Assembly (NCBI GenBank): GCA_035048495.1
Contig: CM068552.1
Coordinates: 27,902,154-27,966,153 of the forward strand
DNA from: Euptelea pleiosperma
Taxonomy: Eukaryota; Streptophyta; Magnoliopsida; Ranunculales; Eupteleaceae
DNA: 64,000 bases
Direction of reading: 5' to 3'
Below are positions 47,011-60,400 of this stretch, one piece after another. The translations under genes were made by a program, and so were the position numbers. Position 1 is the first letter of the stretch; each line of letters starts with the position of its first letter. The notes beneath the pieces were generated by a model. That model did no database searches, was not told the DNA's origin, and was given only the letters and a program-made list of their open reading frames with translations.

Positions 47011-50000
47011 TGAAATTCTCTTTCAATTACCACGATATGTCCTAGAGGGGAATGAATAGGACAATTTTTAATTTCTCTGCGGATTCTATATGGATTAAAA
47101 ATTTATGACCATATAAGGCGGAAAAGGATCAAACAATCAAAATAAGAATCATCCACAGAGCATAGATATGGGAAAATCTGAGACAAAATATACAAACATT
47201 CACAATCACATGAAACTCAGATTTATAGTGGTTCGGCGACTCTGAACCTACGTCCACTGTCCAATACTCACCACGAGTAGTATTATATTATTTCAATCAT
47301 GCATTACAATATTTCCAATCGAAATAAATAATCAAACAACTAAGATTACACTTAGTCTCAATCTAACGAGAATCATTTCTCGCTCACCTTGAGAGTCAAC
47401 CTAGGCCAATAGTCTATTTAGAGAAGCCTTCTTCTCATGGATCTATAATCCTCAACTCGATCTATACGAGAATCACTTCTCAATTCACCTAGAGAGTCAC
47501 ACTAGGCCCTTAAAAAATAGATTTCTCAAGGATTCCACCTTCCTCAACTCAATTTGATGAGTACTCACTCATCCACCAATCACAAACAATTCAGGTTTGA
47601 TAATATTGAATTCACTCTAAAAGATTTGTTCTAGGAGATACTTACATTTTAATGAATTCGATAGAATGGTAAATCCTCGTAAAAGAATTCGCCATAGAGA
47701 CACTCTGCCAATGATGATCCTCTTCTTGGAAGAAGATGATTGCAGGAAACAATACCCTTCGTAGTCTTTTCAAACAATTAGAGCAACCTTCATAATAGAT
47801 GAACCAGATTTGCTTATGTGAAGCTCTCTCAAACAATCTAGAGACTTCACAAAGGATGTACAGATTTACACAGGTGAAGCTCTCTAAAATTCTAAATCTA
47901 TAAATGATATTCACTCAAAAGTGCTTATTTTAAGCCATTATCATTTTAGAGATATCACATTGTCGTACGTAAAACTTGTCTTTTCATCGACTTTTTTATG
48001 TAAGAGTTTCTTCCATTGCGTAGAACACATTCTTTAGATGAAATTCGACTATTTGCGTAAAATATTCGCATTTTGGATTGTCTAGTATCAAGTCATTTTA
48101 GTTGAATCTCATTACGCGCTTTTTCACTTATAGGAGACCCTATCAGGCATTTCTTAAGGCAGGCGGGCCCACGATCGACCACAGAAACCCCTTATCAAAG
48201 CTTTAAGAACCAGCAGGCTAGGACAAGAAGATAGAAGTTAAGTACGGGCAAAGCCAGAGGATCGTAGAGCCGATCCAAAGAACCAAGAGAGCAGAAGAGT
48301 TGAAGACCAAGAGAAGGTCCAAGGTGTTAAAAGCTACAACAATTGACATCACAAGTTAGCTTGCTTAATTAGCGAAGCTCATGAAGAAGAATGAAGGAGA
48401 CTAGGGTTCAAGACCCTCTGCTAGATCTTTTTCTCTCTATTTTTATATTTTCTCTCACCTCTCTCCTAATTCTCTCTCTATCTCTCTAAACTCTAACATC
48501 TGACCATTAAATCATCAAATCCTACCATTAGATCTTCTAACCATTCGATCGGCCATCTAATCATCATGATGATCATTAATACCTAGGCCGATCAAATCCC
48601 TACCATCCATCTTAACCTTCTGTTAATCTAACGACTTCATCGCCATGATCTAATTTCAGCCCATACCTCCCACCAGTTACTTTGTGCCAAACATCGTATA
48701 ATATCTCTATTGGCACACCAAACCCACTTTCTCACAGGCCCGCTAGCATGCCAGCCCACTAATTGGCCCGATACTCAATGAGTAAAAGCCCTCTTATTCT
48801 CTGTCCCATTAGCATTTCCTAGAGGCCCAGTATCCCATTGATCCACTAGCCCACCTATCCTTCGGCCGACACATGGCATTTTCAATGTTTGGCCCATAAG
48901 CCTTCTATTCTAACTACATATGGGCTCTCACAAGCCCATCTCATCCTGACCCATTTTTCACTGACCCATTGTCACTTACCCATTTCACAAACCCATTCCT
49001 AAAGGAGAGAATAGGTCTCCTTTGACCTATTCTTACTTATCATCCACCTAGGAAGCCATTCTCTCTCAAGGAAAGGGATCCCTCCCTTATCCTTCCCTTC
49101 AATCCAACGGTTGGGAGAGGTCATCTTTTAGTTTAAAAGGAGGACCAACCCCATGTGAGATTCAGTTCTCTCCCCCCCTCTCACAACCTAACCCTAGGTT
49201 CCCTCTCCCCTTTTTCTCTAAACCTCTAAATCTCTCTCTTCTCCCTGGTTTGATTCTCACCCAAAAACCAACAAGAACACGGCCTTGCAGACCTCTTCTC
49301 CATTGGTAAGTCACCAAGGTAAATCTCTATTTTTTATCTTCTCTTTCATTCTCTCCCTAAAATCTTGTTCTTTCTCTTTATATTTCTTCTCTTAAAATAC
49401 TTTCTAGAGTGATGGTTATTTATTTTATTTTCTTTTATGAATAAATTAGATTCAAGCATTGTAATTTGTATTATTTTAATAAATAAGTTTCTCTTTTCCA
49501 TTTATGGTGTTTCTTTCTCTTTAATTAGTTGATAGAAATCTCTCCAAAAAGATTATTTTAAATCTCAATCATTAATCACCACTCTTACCCTTCCATCCAT
49601 ATTTTCAAGTATTTTCTATTATTCTAATGTTCTGACAAATTGTGTTCCCTAACCCCAAGTACAGATTCGACATCCGACATATCGCTATACAAAGTCTGTA
49701 TTTTTGCAGGATTTAAACTGAACTAGAATTACAAATATTATTGAAATCTAGGAGATCCGACGACAGGGAAAACCTTACTTTCACTAGACTCCAGAGATGT
49801 TAATCAAAGAATGGGAGTCAAGAGATATCTTGATTGGGTTAATTCTTATGAGAGGAGAGAACTCTTATTTATAACCAAGCCTCCCATCAATAGAACCGAA
49901 CCGAATATAGCCATTTGAAGGGCCAAAATGTGTTTAAAATCGCAGAAGAGATTGAGTCAAAATAAGATCCAAAAGGGGTAGGGTCGACCGAACCTTTTAG

Positions 50001-50528
50001 TCGGCCACCCGCTCAAGTAAGCACTAATTTATCTTGAACCCGAGAGTTTGGGTCGACCGTACCTTTTTGGCCAATTGACTGGACATCCGGTCACCCGCTC
50101 AAAAAGGTCGGTCGGCTGAACCTCTTAGTCCAGCACCGAACAAACTTAATCTTTTTAAAAATTTCTCTTTTTGACACGCACATGATACCTAATTATCACT
50201 GAACCATCTATGGTAAATCTTGATCCACTTGCAATGCGCGATGTACCCTTAGATTTACGTAAGTAACCGCAACATGAGATTCTTTATAGTTGAACGTTCG
50301 TTGAGTGAGAACGTACTCTGATCTTTTAAATCTTCATGCTCGAGCTTGACTTTGTCTTCATTTGAGCTTGAACACTTGGGTTGATTTTCTTCAGCTATAA
50401 TTCTTCTTTGATTTTTTTTGTTGAAGTCCACTTGATCTTTGACACTTCAGTCTTCAGCAGATTCATGACACAACGATATATATTTTTGAAGAACTAAGTA
50501 TTCCTGGGATTAACAATCGAGACTATCA
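47011..50528 (-). repeat. 5' LTR of C2, interrupted by a solo E LTR
   Basis: It matches 39778-41478 on both sides of the insert at 47905-49783; without the insert it is about 1.63 kb. GGTCGACC units lie at about 49980-50110. Confidence 0.85.
47905..49783 (+). mobile_element. Solo Athila (E) LTR inside the C2 5' LTR
   Basis: It starts TGATATTCACTC and ends TACTTTCA, 1879 bp, matching the E1 LTR in length and order. No internal sequence is attached. The flanks ATAAA and CTAGA occupy the same place in the C2 3' LTR alignment and agree at three of five bases, a decayed duplication at best. The splice-like pair GTAAGT (49306) and TTTTTGCAG (49709) is kept. Confidence 0.82.
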
Positions 50529-52328
50529 CAAATAATTTTTTAAAATTACTATAATTCGTAATATATTAAAATTAAAATATTTTGTAAAGACGTTTTGGTT
50601 GAAACTTCTCTTTGATAGGCTTTTTGAATTAACATTTCAGAATTTAAGCAGATAGACGTAAAAAATTTCAAAAATATAATTTTAATAATTTTTTTTATTA
50701 ATTATTTACTATTAACAAATCATTTTAAGCATCTTTTGTGAATGCACTTTGCTCAAAAATATCATTCACTATTTTATTTTAGCAGTTTAACTCTGAAATT
50801 TGCCTAACGATAACGGTACCCAAGTAATACGTAAGAAATTGTAAATACGTCAAAAGTTAAATTTAATTAGTTATTCTAAATGATTCTAAGACACCTTTAT
50901 AAAAAATATGAAGTAAAATAATTATAAGTACATCACATCTATAAAAATTAATATATTCGTTAAGGATTCATGACCATACATCTCAAAGGTTAAATCAAAG
51001 AGTCTAGGAAGTCAAATTTTATGATTATCCACATGATTATAAAAATTAAACAAAATCTCATTGACATTCTCAATTGCCCTCCGATCCTCTCATGCTATCT
51101 CCCTCATCAAGTGCAGCAACTCTGAAATTCATAACATCCTCAATTAAGTCTGAAATATTTGGTAAATATCATGAGCCAAAGCCCAGTAGATAATCCAATG
51201 TACACCGCATATATATCACAGATAATATCGCATGTTCGAACTCAAAAATTATGACATATTCAATGCATAATAGATTATATAAACCAGTAACGTCAATCAA
51301 GAATAATAAATTTTTTTCACGATTAGCCAAATATCATTATATTCATACGATTATAATTACAACCCAATCTTGGGTCTCCTTCTCCTTTCCTTGCCGGGAG
51401 TAGCAAAAAAGCACTTCTACATGGGTTTGGGCTCTTTTACCCTAAGGCTCCAAGCCCTTCTTAATTTTTATTTTCATGGGTATCTATTAGGATCATACCT
51501 GGACTAACACTTCAATATTATACAAAATTATTATTTATAAACTTTTTTCTGGCACACCGGCTGATCCGATAGATCCGTATCACAATAATTCCATAACATC
51601 ATCAATTAAGCACATACATATAACATGATTAATAAAGTAAAAAAATAAAGGAGATTATTTATTAAAATATGTAGGTGTACTTACTTTGTCCGTTGATCTT
51701 CATCCAAACTTGAATCAATGGTGAAAAATTTGTCGTGTATTTAGTGATTGACGTTTGATGAAGTTTGGATTCGAGTATGTCGAATGTCTCAATAGTAGAA
51801 ATATTTTTGTCTCAAAAAGGATGGTCTCAAAGGATAAGACGTTACGGTGTTTATAGGGCTCTCAAAGCTCTCAACGATTTTAATGAAGAGCTTTCTAATG
51901 GTGAAAAGTAAAAAATGAGTAGGTTTTTTAGAGGTTCTTTTATTTTTAATAGTTGCTCAAAAGAGAATGGTAAGTCTTTCTTTATTTATGTGTGCTATTA
52001 ATTATCATTGATAATTTATTTGAATTCAAAACTTACTTTCCTTAGTTAAAAAAATAATATTAGTATCTTACCTTTTATATTTGTGTCAAAGCTAATTTCT
52101 ATATTTGAGAATAAATATTTAAATAGTTTATTTATTTTTAAAGTTTAAATTTTGATTAAGGAAAGATTTTCATTATTTTCAAAAGACTAAAAGTTATAAA
52201 AAAATTTAACTAAGGCAATTAAAGTATAACTCATTGATATTAATTATTTTAATTTTATCGTTTGTCAAAAATATCCTTCTAAATGTGAATTACTCTAATA
52301 CCCCTGGACAAAAGTTCAAGGTATTACA

Positions 52329-52522
52329 CATGTACTTTTCCACCTCACCCTCTCTACGTGCAGCTCTTGTCCTGTTATTGAAAAGCGTGTTCTATAAATC
52401 TTATATTTTAAATATTTTAAAAAAAATTCAATTAATGCCATTAGTAGGAAAATAGCAACACATGGTTGAGCATGACAGGACGTGGACAATGGCGTATTTG
52501 CATTGTCAGTACTGAGGGATGC
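52329..52522. other. Unassigned 194 bp between H and E3
   Basis: No ORF, repeat match or boundary motif is seen. It is the only clearly non-TE-assigned stretch on the right and may be the H insertion site or old TE sequence. Confidence 0.35.
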
Positions 52523-53878
52523 TGAAACTAGGGTTTTTCCGCGTCGTTGGATTCGGAAACCCTAGAATCAACACATTTGTAATAGATCTAATTTTTATCC
52601 TACAAGATTAAACAATTCTTTGCACAGTGGAAAGTGTCGGATGTCGATCTGCACTCGGGTTTAGTTAGCTCAATCAAGAACATAAAATGATGAATTTTTG
52701 CCAAAAAAATGCCAGAAATTCATGGAGAGATGAGAGTGGTGGACAAGATCGGGATTTAAAACATGCTTTTAATGAGATTATCTTAGAAAGATAATTGCCA
52801 TACTCAATAACGAAAACACAATAATAAACTAAGAAATTGAAAATCACAACTTTATTTATTAAAACAAGCAATCACTTACAACTTTTGAATGAAATCAAGC
52901 ACTCAACTAAACTAAGCTAGAAAGCATACTTAAAAGAGAGATTTTTGGAACAGGATTAAAAATCTAGAGAGAGAAATGAGATTGAAGAAGAGAACTAATG
53001 GTGAGAGAGAAGCGTAAGAGGAGAGAGAAAGTACCTAACTTCTCTTGAAGATGGTGATGCTTCGAGCACAATAGGTGCGAAGGGGACCGCATGGTGGAGA
53101 GGTAGCACGGAGTTGTGGTGGTCCAGTGAGGAAAAGTATAGTTGGTCGTCCGGTGGTGTTGGAGACGATGGAGGAAGGCTTTTGTTAGAGCGGTGCAACA
53201 ACTAGAAAGTTCCAGATGACTGATGAAGGAGATGGACACGGTCACTGTGTGGAGGTGCAGGTCGCCACAATGATGCTGATGTGGAGGTTGCAAGTGGACC
53301 TGCAACTTAGGTCGTGGTGGAGGTGGTAAGAACCAGTAGCGAGGAGGTGAGGATCCACCGTCCTCCTCCTCCTCCTTCTTCCTCTTAGCTTCTTCCTCTC
53401 TTTCCCTTTCTTTTTCTGGTTTTTTTTTTCTTCTTGGAAGATGGTTGAGGATGGCTGTGAGAGAAGAACGTGGATAAAAATCGTGGTCTCAATGGAGGGG
53501 GCAGTAATGGGAAAGGACACTGTGGAACGTGGTGGAGAGATGGAAGAGAGAGGTGGACGGCTTGGTGAATGGGAGAGCTGTTGTGGAAAGTGGGAGAGAG
53601 ATTGGAGCATGGAAGAAGAGGTGGACGGCTTGGTGAATGGGAGAGTTGTTGTGGAAAGTGGGAGAGAGGAGAGATCCATTTTCTCCTTCTTTTCTCTTAT
53701 ATAGGCGAGACTTTAGGGTTTGGTCCCCTCTTCCCTTCTTCTCCAATTTTTGCCTCTTTTGCCCCTCTCCCTTTATGGCTGGACATCCATACCCTTTATA
53801 GGATTAAGGCTCTCCTCCTTTGCCACATCACCCATGGGCCCCAGCTTTAGCAACTCTCCTCTTTGATCACATGCCATT
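52523..53878 (-). mobile_element. E3: Athila-family LTR fragment, reverse orientation
   Basis: The start (TGAAACTAGGGTTTTTCCGCG) and the following 150 bases are the reverse complement of the E1 LTR end. The remainder is diverged LTR text. No tRNA-Asp primer site adjoins it, so it is a 3' or solo LTR. E1 interrupts it at 53879. An acceptor-like site (minus strand CTTGTAG, near 52603) is at the place conserved in other E LTRs. Confidence 0.65.
53551..53674. repeat. 68-bp tandem duplication inside E3
   Basis: Units start at AGGTGGACGGCTTGGTG (53551 and 53619), the second slightly shorter. Upstream, a short CTC/CTT-rich tract lies at 53361-53395. The proline/serine-rich ORFs here are products of this simple sequence. 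Confidence 0.75.
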
Positions 53879-55762
53879 TGATATTCGCTCAAAAGTGCTT
53901 ATTTTAAGCAATTATCCTATTAGCGTTATTGCATTCTCCCACGTTAAAATACTCTATTTATCTACTTTTCTACGTAAGAGTCTCTTTTGTTGCGTAGAAC
54001 ACACTTTTCTGGACGAAATGGTATATTTGCATGCATTAAACACATTTTCGAAAGTCTAGACATGAAGTCATTCTGATAGAGTCTCATTACGCGCTTCTTC
54101 TATCGCAGGAAACCCCGATGGGACAATTCTCGAGACTTGCAAGCCCACATCGATCAGGAAAGCCCATTATCAAAGCTTAAAGAGCCCACATGCTATGACT
54201 AGAAGATATGGGCCAAATATGGGCTGAATAAGAGGACCAAAAAGCCGGCCCAAAGAACGAAGAGAGTAGGAGAGCCAATGACCAAGAGATGGACCAAAGC
54301 ATTTAAAGCCACATGAGTCAGCAAAGAATGATGGTCGACTCTACTGGAGAAGCGTGAGGATGGTCACAGTGAAGACCAGGGTTCCAGACCCTCCGCCAGT
54401 GCTTTTCTCTCTATTTTCTGATACTTTTTCTCTCAGCTCTCCTTATTCTCTCTCTCTCTTCATCTCTCGGTCCTCGAATCTACTGACCTAACCTCAGAAC
54501 TCCTGCCCATCGGCTCTATCTCATCTCCCTTAGCTTTCTGACCGTTGGATCTTCAATCGGACCGTTGGATCTCTCTAGATCCGTCGATCTACCAATCTGA
54601 GTCCCAATCAAGTCACCATCCATCCGATCACCATCAGACTGTCTGTCACATCATCTTGTGAGACGATGGACATCATCAATCCATGTGGGCCAATAGCCGG
54701 GCCCATCTTCATCGACCCGCTGTCCGACCAGTTAGTGGACCCCGCGAATTTCAAAATAATTTTAATTAAATGGTGGGTCCACTAGGACGAGATCTCCCTC
54801 TCCTTTCTACCTTCGATCAGCACCTCAACCACCTCGCACAAGCCACATCTTCCTCCTCCCTTCTTCACGCCGGAGTTGCAAACCTGCAACTCCGGTCGCT
54901 CACGGCCTCTCCACCGCCTGCCACCACTTGTATGGGTTCAGTCCGGCAACCTCAGTTGAAACACACCACCGCTGCCTCTTTTCTTGCTGCCCCGCCTGCA
55001 AGTCAAACCACCAATCCACGTATTGCCCCCACCATGCAATCCCCTCCACGGTGCTCGCTGCCATCTGATCTGCTCCTCCTTCTATGCTCAACACTGGCAC
55101 CACCAGCACATGTTCCTCTTCAAATAGGTAGCCACCCTCTTAAGTAACCAATCAGCAATGCCCTGCAAACCATCCCTACTCTCCATTCCTTCACAATCCC
55201 TACAACACCCTACCACGTGGTCCTCTTCTCCGGGCAAAACTCCATGGCCGTGAAACACCTAGAATGGCGTCGCCCGCAACTACGGAAAAACTCTACCCAC
55301 CATCTCCACCACTTGGCCGGATTCGGGTAAGTTTGAGGCTATTTTGTTCTCTCTCTCTCTCTCTCTTTCCTTACTTTCTCTCTCTTTAGCTAGTCATCTC
55401 TTCTTCATCACTTTCTCCTTCTAAACTCTCTCTAGTTTTCTCTCTCTAGTTCTCTCTTTCTCTCTCTAGTTTATTTATTTAATTTTTTTTATGCTTTATA
55501 ATTTAGTTATGTTTACTTGATTGTAAGAGACATGTTCGATTGAATGAAGTTGATTTGAAAGAAAGTGTGTTCCATTCTCTGCAAATTTCTCGTCATTTTA
55601 TGTTCTTATTTGCGCTAATCCGACTAATCCCAAGTGCGGATCGACATCCGACACGAATCCCTATACAAAAGCTCATATTTTGCAGGATAATCGGATAAAA
55701 ATTACAAATCTTGTTGATTCTAGGGTTTCCGTAATCAACGACGCGAAAAATTCCTATTTTCA
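53879..55762 (+). repeat. 5' LTR of E1 (1884 bp)
   Basis: It starts TGATATTCGCTC and ends CCTATTTTCA, two bases before the primer site. It carries a (CT)n run at 55349-55367 and the splice-like pair at 55327 and 55685. Confidence 0.88.
55327..55685 (+). other. Putative intron in the E1 LTR
   Basis: A GG/GTAAGT donor and a TTTTGCAG/GA acceptor 359 nt apart are kept at the same LTR positions in E2 (36239-36653) and the solo E LTR (49306-49709). A pyrimidine-rich tract follows the donor rather than only preceding the acceptor. Splicing is inferred. Confidence 0.35.
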
Positions 55763-55764
55763 AA

Positions 55765-55784
55765 TGGCGCCGCTGCCGCTCGGG
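55765..55784 (+). other. Primer-binding site of E1 (tRNA-Asp type)
   Basis: TGGCGCCGCTGCCG is close to the tRNA-Asp complement used by Athila elements and lies two bases after the LTR. Confidence 0.75.
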
Positions 55785-57461
55785 TGTTCGGGAGTGCGAA
55801 AAAGGACGTAAAGACGGAATTGGAAAGTTGCTGAAGCGAAAAGCTGCTCAATTTGGCCAGCCCGACTTTTTCGGGAAACTTTCTATTTTTTGTTTTTGTT
55901 GATTTTTAGCAGTTTTTAAATTACTATTTTTAATGCCTCGGAAGGCCGAGTGCAATTTGTAATAATTTAGGAATTTTACTACTTTCCATATAACTGCTAG
56001 ATCTTGTTCTAGGGTTTTTTAGAAACCCTAGATTAAGTGGAAATTACCAAAAAAATTAAAAAATCAAAATTCAAAAAAATTAGGGTTTTATATTCTGCAG
56101 ATTTTTAGAAATCACCAATCAAGGATTTGCGATTTTTGGAAAGATTCCAAAATCTTGAGACTCTGCTTAATTAGGGTTTCCCCTCTTAGAAGTTTCCTCT
56201 TTAGAAGAATTTCTATCTTTAGAAATCTTCCGAATTTGGAAAAGTCTGCCAAAGGAAACACCCCAAATCTAGCAGAATTTCAATTTTGGGAAATTTCCCA
56301 AAATTATAAGGGATCTCGCAATCAAATCTTTCTTGGAAGATCTTAATAGTTCGGGAAACTTTCCAATCTAGGTATTTTCCATCTGGAAATTACTAAATTT
56401 TAACCCATCTCGAACTTGGAAATTAATTCAAAAACTTGCCTAAATCTAGTGCTTGTTCTGTGAACCCTAAAAAGGCAAAGATCTTCCACATAGAATCCCA
56501 AATACCTCGACCGTGCGATCTAACTGTTTCTACAGGAACACGATCCAGTGTGGGTAGGGAGCGAAAGCTCAAAGAGGTGGAGTCGGGCCCAAGCCCATTA
56601 GGATACCCCTCTCTAACCCACGGAGGAGACCCCGTGGCATGGCCCACGGGAGGTAAGTCTCTATCCTCGCCTTGAGTGCGATACAGAGCATATTGGGTGC
56701 ATCATTGCCGCTTGTCTATTTGTTTTATAGCAACAACTTATTCGACTTGCGTGGCGTGGCCGTTAATCAATCAACTCTAAGAGAGCAAACCCAGCTCTAA
56801 AATTGAAACTGGTGGGATTTCATCACCCACCTCATCACTCCAGCTGAAATTGATCCCCAGGATCCATCTATAATAAAAAGAATCAAGAAGTAGAGCCAAT
56901 TAGCCCGGTGTTCGAGGAAAAATCCATACAAAGCGAACCCGCTTAACATCCAATCGAAATAAGACCACGAGCGCGGGTCCCTGTTGTCTAACATACCCAT
57001 AAGTCCCTGCTACTCAAGTACACTGAGCTCGACGTGGCATCTTGGACTATTCGGCGGTTAGTTACGTGTGGACTAGGAACACGCATCAACCCTAGCTTAA
57101 CCCGAGGGAACACTCTTCTTATACACTTGACCAATCCGGTTAGTCTGGGACGTACTTAAGTCAGCCATTGTGCCGTACGTCTGTCTAGGCTTCGAATTGC
57201 CTTGTTGTTAACTAGAGTTAGTACTAAAGGATTTGCTCTGAAGAGTGTAGCCTGGTGAGAACCTCTGAGTGCAAAACAGTTAGTCCGGCGGTTAAAAGAT
57301 AAACCAGTGGTCCGCCCACTGTCATAATCTACTCTAGCCCCAAAACTAACAAAGATAATTCCTAAAATATATCCTGATTGCTTAGAATAAGATTATCTGT
57401 GCTTGGTGTGCATCATTTAGGATAGTGTTCCTCTCTGACAACTTTTTGCCAAGTATAGAGC
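55785..57461 (+). other. E1 untranslated leader
   Basis: About 1.7 kb without a convincing gene. A strong donor-like GGAG/GTAAGT at 56653 stands alone, with only weak acceptors before gag (about 57420). The short ORFs at 56155 and 56436 look incidental. Confidence 0.5.
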
Positions 57462-60400
57462 TTGCCTCATTCGCGTATGCCCGTTTGGAATCGTCCGAAC
57501 AAGCACTTGATTCGATCTGAGAATCACGTCCCTACAGTGGATCCTCCACTGAATTCTTCCCCATCTCTTTCCCCACCCGCCTCCACCAGTTCTACTACCT
57601 TTGTAGTCATGGCAGTCGAACGACCTCTTATCGAGACGTTCGCCCCTATCTCTGCTAATCCGCCCACTTGCATTATTCTCCCACCTACTACGGCGGTACA
57701 ATTTGAGATCAGGCCGCAGACGATCCAAATGCTGCCAACCTTTCGTGGTCTCCCAAGAGAAGACCCATATTCCCATATTAGGGAATTCCAACATGTCATC
57801 CTACTTTTCAAGAATCAGAACCTTGATGATGACAATGTCCGTCTGCGAGTTTTCCCATTCTCGCTCAAAGACCGAGCCTCAGATTGGCTCTACTCCTTAC
57901 CCGCTGATTCAATCAGCAGTTGGAAAGAGTTGGTGGGCAAATTCATGTCTAAATTCTACCCCATGACTTGGACCAACCAAATGAAGCAACTCATCCAGGA
58001 CTTTCGACAAAAGTCCGATGAGAAATTTTTTGAAGCGTGGGATAGATTCCAAGACTACCTGACTAAGTGCCCCCACCATAGCATCGACAAGGGCAATCTT
58101 GTCCATGTCTTCTACAAGGGACTTACTTATGAGTCCCGGACCATGGTAGAGTCAATGTGCCAAGGAAAATTCCTGCACCAAACTCCGACCGATGCATACA
58201 AATTCTTGGGAGAGTTAGGAGAAAACTCTCAACATTGGACGACTGACTCAGAGTTCAGTCGAACCACTTCAGTCCAAAGGACAACCAAGGGACATGATGC
58301 TACAGCTGATACTGAGCTTCGATCTGTCATTCAAGAATTGAGCAAGTCAGTCTCGGCACTGGCTGTGTCTGTACAAAAACCTACTCAACAATCTACCCCA
58401 GTCATGCATGTGGGACACGAGAGCCCTATGGAATCCTGTACCCTCTGTCTGCAAACCTCCCATACTACTGAGCATTGTCCTTTGAATGAAGGATGGTCTA
58501 ATCCTCTTCAGGAAGAAGTTTGTGCTTTCAGCACATACAAACCACCCACTCAGAACTCGTATAGTCAATCTTATCATCCGGACATGAGAAACCACCCTAA
58601 CTTCTCTTGGAGGCCTCAGTCTACTCAACCACAAGCTCAACCTCCACGTCAACCTCAGAGTATGTATCCTCCTGGGTTCAATCAACCCAATAGGCAATTC
58701 AATCAGGGACAATATCAGCAGAATCAGTACCCATCTACTCAGAACCAGCAGTTCCAACAGGGTCAATACTCTGGACAACAGAGCACATTTCAGAATCAGC
58801 AGAGAGTTCCCCAGAACTTTCAAAACCAACAGATTGTCCCAACTAATTCTTCCGCCTATAACTATAATGCCCCGATGAGCTCGAGTCGCGAATTGGTGCC
58901 TCAACTCCCATTAGCTGCTCCCCAACAGTCGGTCCCTAAACCTGGTATCGAGGACCTTCTAGCTCAACTCATTACTCAATCTATGCAACGCCTAGAGCAA
59001 CAGCAACAGCAATCCATGCTTCGTCTAGAGCAACGTCTAGGTAACTTAGAAGCTGAGAAAGCTAAGGGGATCTTCCCTAGCCAACCCATTGCCAACCCTA
59101 AAGGAAATGCCAAAGGGGCAGTATATGAGATCGGATCCCAATCTCAAAGCCAGAATGAGAACTGTCAAGGGGAGGTGCAAGCTGTAACCACCCTACGATC
59201 TGGAAAAACTGTGGACATGGGAGTCCAACCACCGCCAGTGCCATCTCCAGCACCCATCACTCATACAGAGGAAACTAGTACCAATCCTACCTCTGCTTCT
59301 TCTAACTCTGCACCAACATCAGATATCCCTGTGCAGAAATCCAAGGCTAAAGACAAATCCATTTGTCGAGTAAAGCCTCCCTTCTCGGACAGACTTGTCC
59401 AAGATAAGCGGGATCAGCAATTTTCTGAGATCTTAGATGTCTTTAAAGACGTCCAGATCAATATCCCATTCCTTTCTGCTATCAAGCAAATCCCCTCCTA
59501 TGCCAAATTCCTCAAGGACTTGTGCACAGTTAAGCGGCGTACGCATGTACCCAAAGCTGCCTTCTTGGCCGAAAAAGCTACCGCGTTCATTCAACGCAAC
59601 AGTGTGATCAAACACAAGGATCCAGGTAGCCCAACTGTCCAATGTGAAATTGGCGACAACTTTAGCTGCACTGCCTTGCTAGATTTAGGGGCTAGCGTCA
59701 ACCTCATACCATTCTCGGTATATCAGCAATTAGGACTGAAAGATATGAAGCCTACCAATGTCACCCTGAAATTGGCTGATCAGTCCATCAAGATTCCAAG
59801 AGGAATCATTGAAGATGTCCTAGTAAAAGTCGCTGACTTTTATTATCTTGTGGACTTTATCATTCTCGACACCGAGCCGTGTCAGGATAACCACATTCCG
59901 GTCATCTTAGGCCGTCCATTCCTTGCCACCGCGAACGCACACATCGGTTGCCGGGACGGAAACATGTCCATTGCTTTCGAAAACCTCAAAGCTGAGGTCA
60001 ATATCTTTCGTCTAATGCAACAAGATGCCGATCGCGATGTGGCCGATGAAATGTGTGCCGTTGAGAGTCTAATCCCGGACTCCACCGAAGATATTCTTAA
60101 GCAGTTTCTAGAACACTTTGGAGCTGACTTTGCAACAGAATCAGCTATTTCCGATCTCAATGATCTTTTGGAGACTGCTCCACTGATAGAGATCCCCGCT
60201 CCACTCATCGAGTTCGAGCCTCTGATAACCATGGCCAGAGAACCCATCCTTCCTTTACCTACTGAAGTCAAACCTCTTCAATCCGTGTCTTCTGTGACAC
60301 CTATTTCTACTTCATCTGCTCCAATATTGGAGCTTAAGCCTCTTCCCACAGATCTTTCTTATGCCTATCTTGGTCCTAAGGAAACCTACCCTGTCATTAT

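Larger units (their letters stand above)
39778..50528 (-). mobile_element. Sirevirus-like copia element C2, complete but defective
   Basis: On the minus strand: 5' LTR (50528-47011, holding a solo E LTR), primer-binding site, gag-pol remnant (46935-43930), palindrome/TATA spacer, ORF2 (43277-42167), purine tracts and 3' LTR (41478-39778). A perfect 5-bp duplication CAAAT flanks it (39773-39777, 50529-50533). It is the opposite-strand sister of C1 and shares its RT-region deletion junctions. Confidence 0.92.
37811..52328 (-). mobile_element. H: pol-less chromovirus-like LTR element, host of C2
   Basis: On the minus strand: 5' LTR 52328-39679 (interrupted by C2 and its TSD), primer-binding site 39675-39664, an internal region of only about 635 bases, a purine tract beside a GAGGATGAAATC block, and a partial 3' LTR 39043-37811. 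The LTR starts TGTAATA(C/T)C and ends GGGGCGTGACA. The LTR copies differ by roughly 10% or more by eye, so this is an old insertion. No gag or pol is present. Confidence 0.75.
39679..52328 (-). repeat. 5' LTR of H, split by C2
   Basis: Bases 39679-39777 and 50529-52328 together form an LTR of about 1.89 kb. C2 lies between, with CAAAT on both sides. Confidence 0.75.

Noticed and set aside
52329..52522. Possible host gene remnant between H and E3
   Set aside because: Too short, no ORF or splice pattern, and no recognisable protein.
53242..53850. Pro/Ser-rich ORFs in E3 and similar ones at 54770-55147 and 35434-36242
   Set aside because: All lie within E-family LTRs and reflect CT/CCA-rich simple sequence, with frames not shared between LTR copies.
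57417..58904. Minus-strand ORFs of 95-185 residues opposite E1 gag
   Set aside because: Shadows of the long gag-pol frame with no independent motif.
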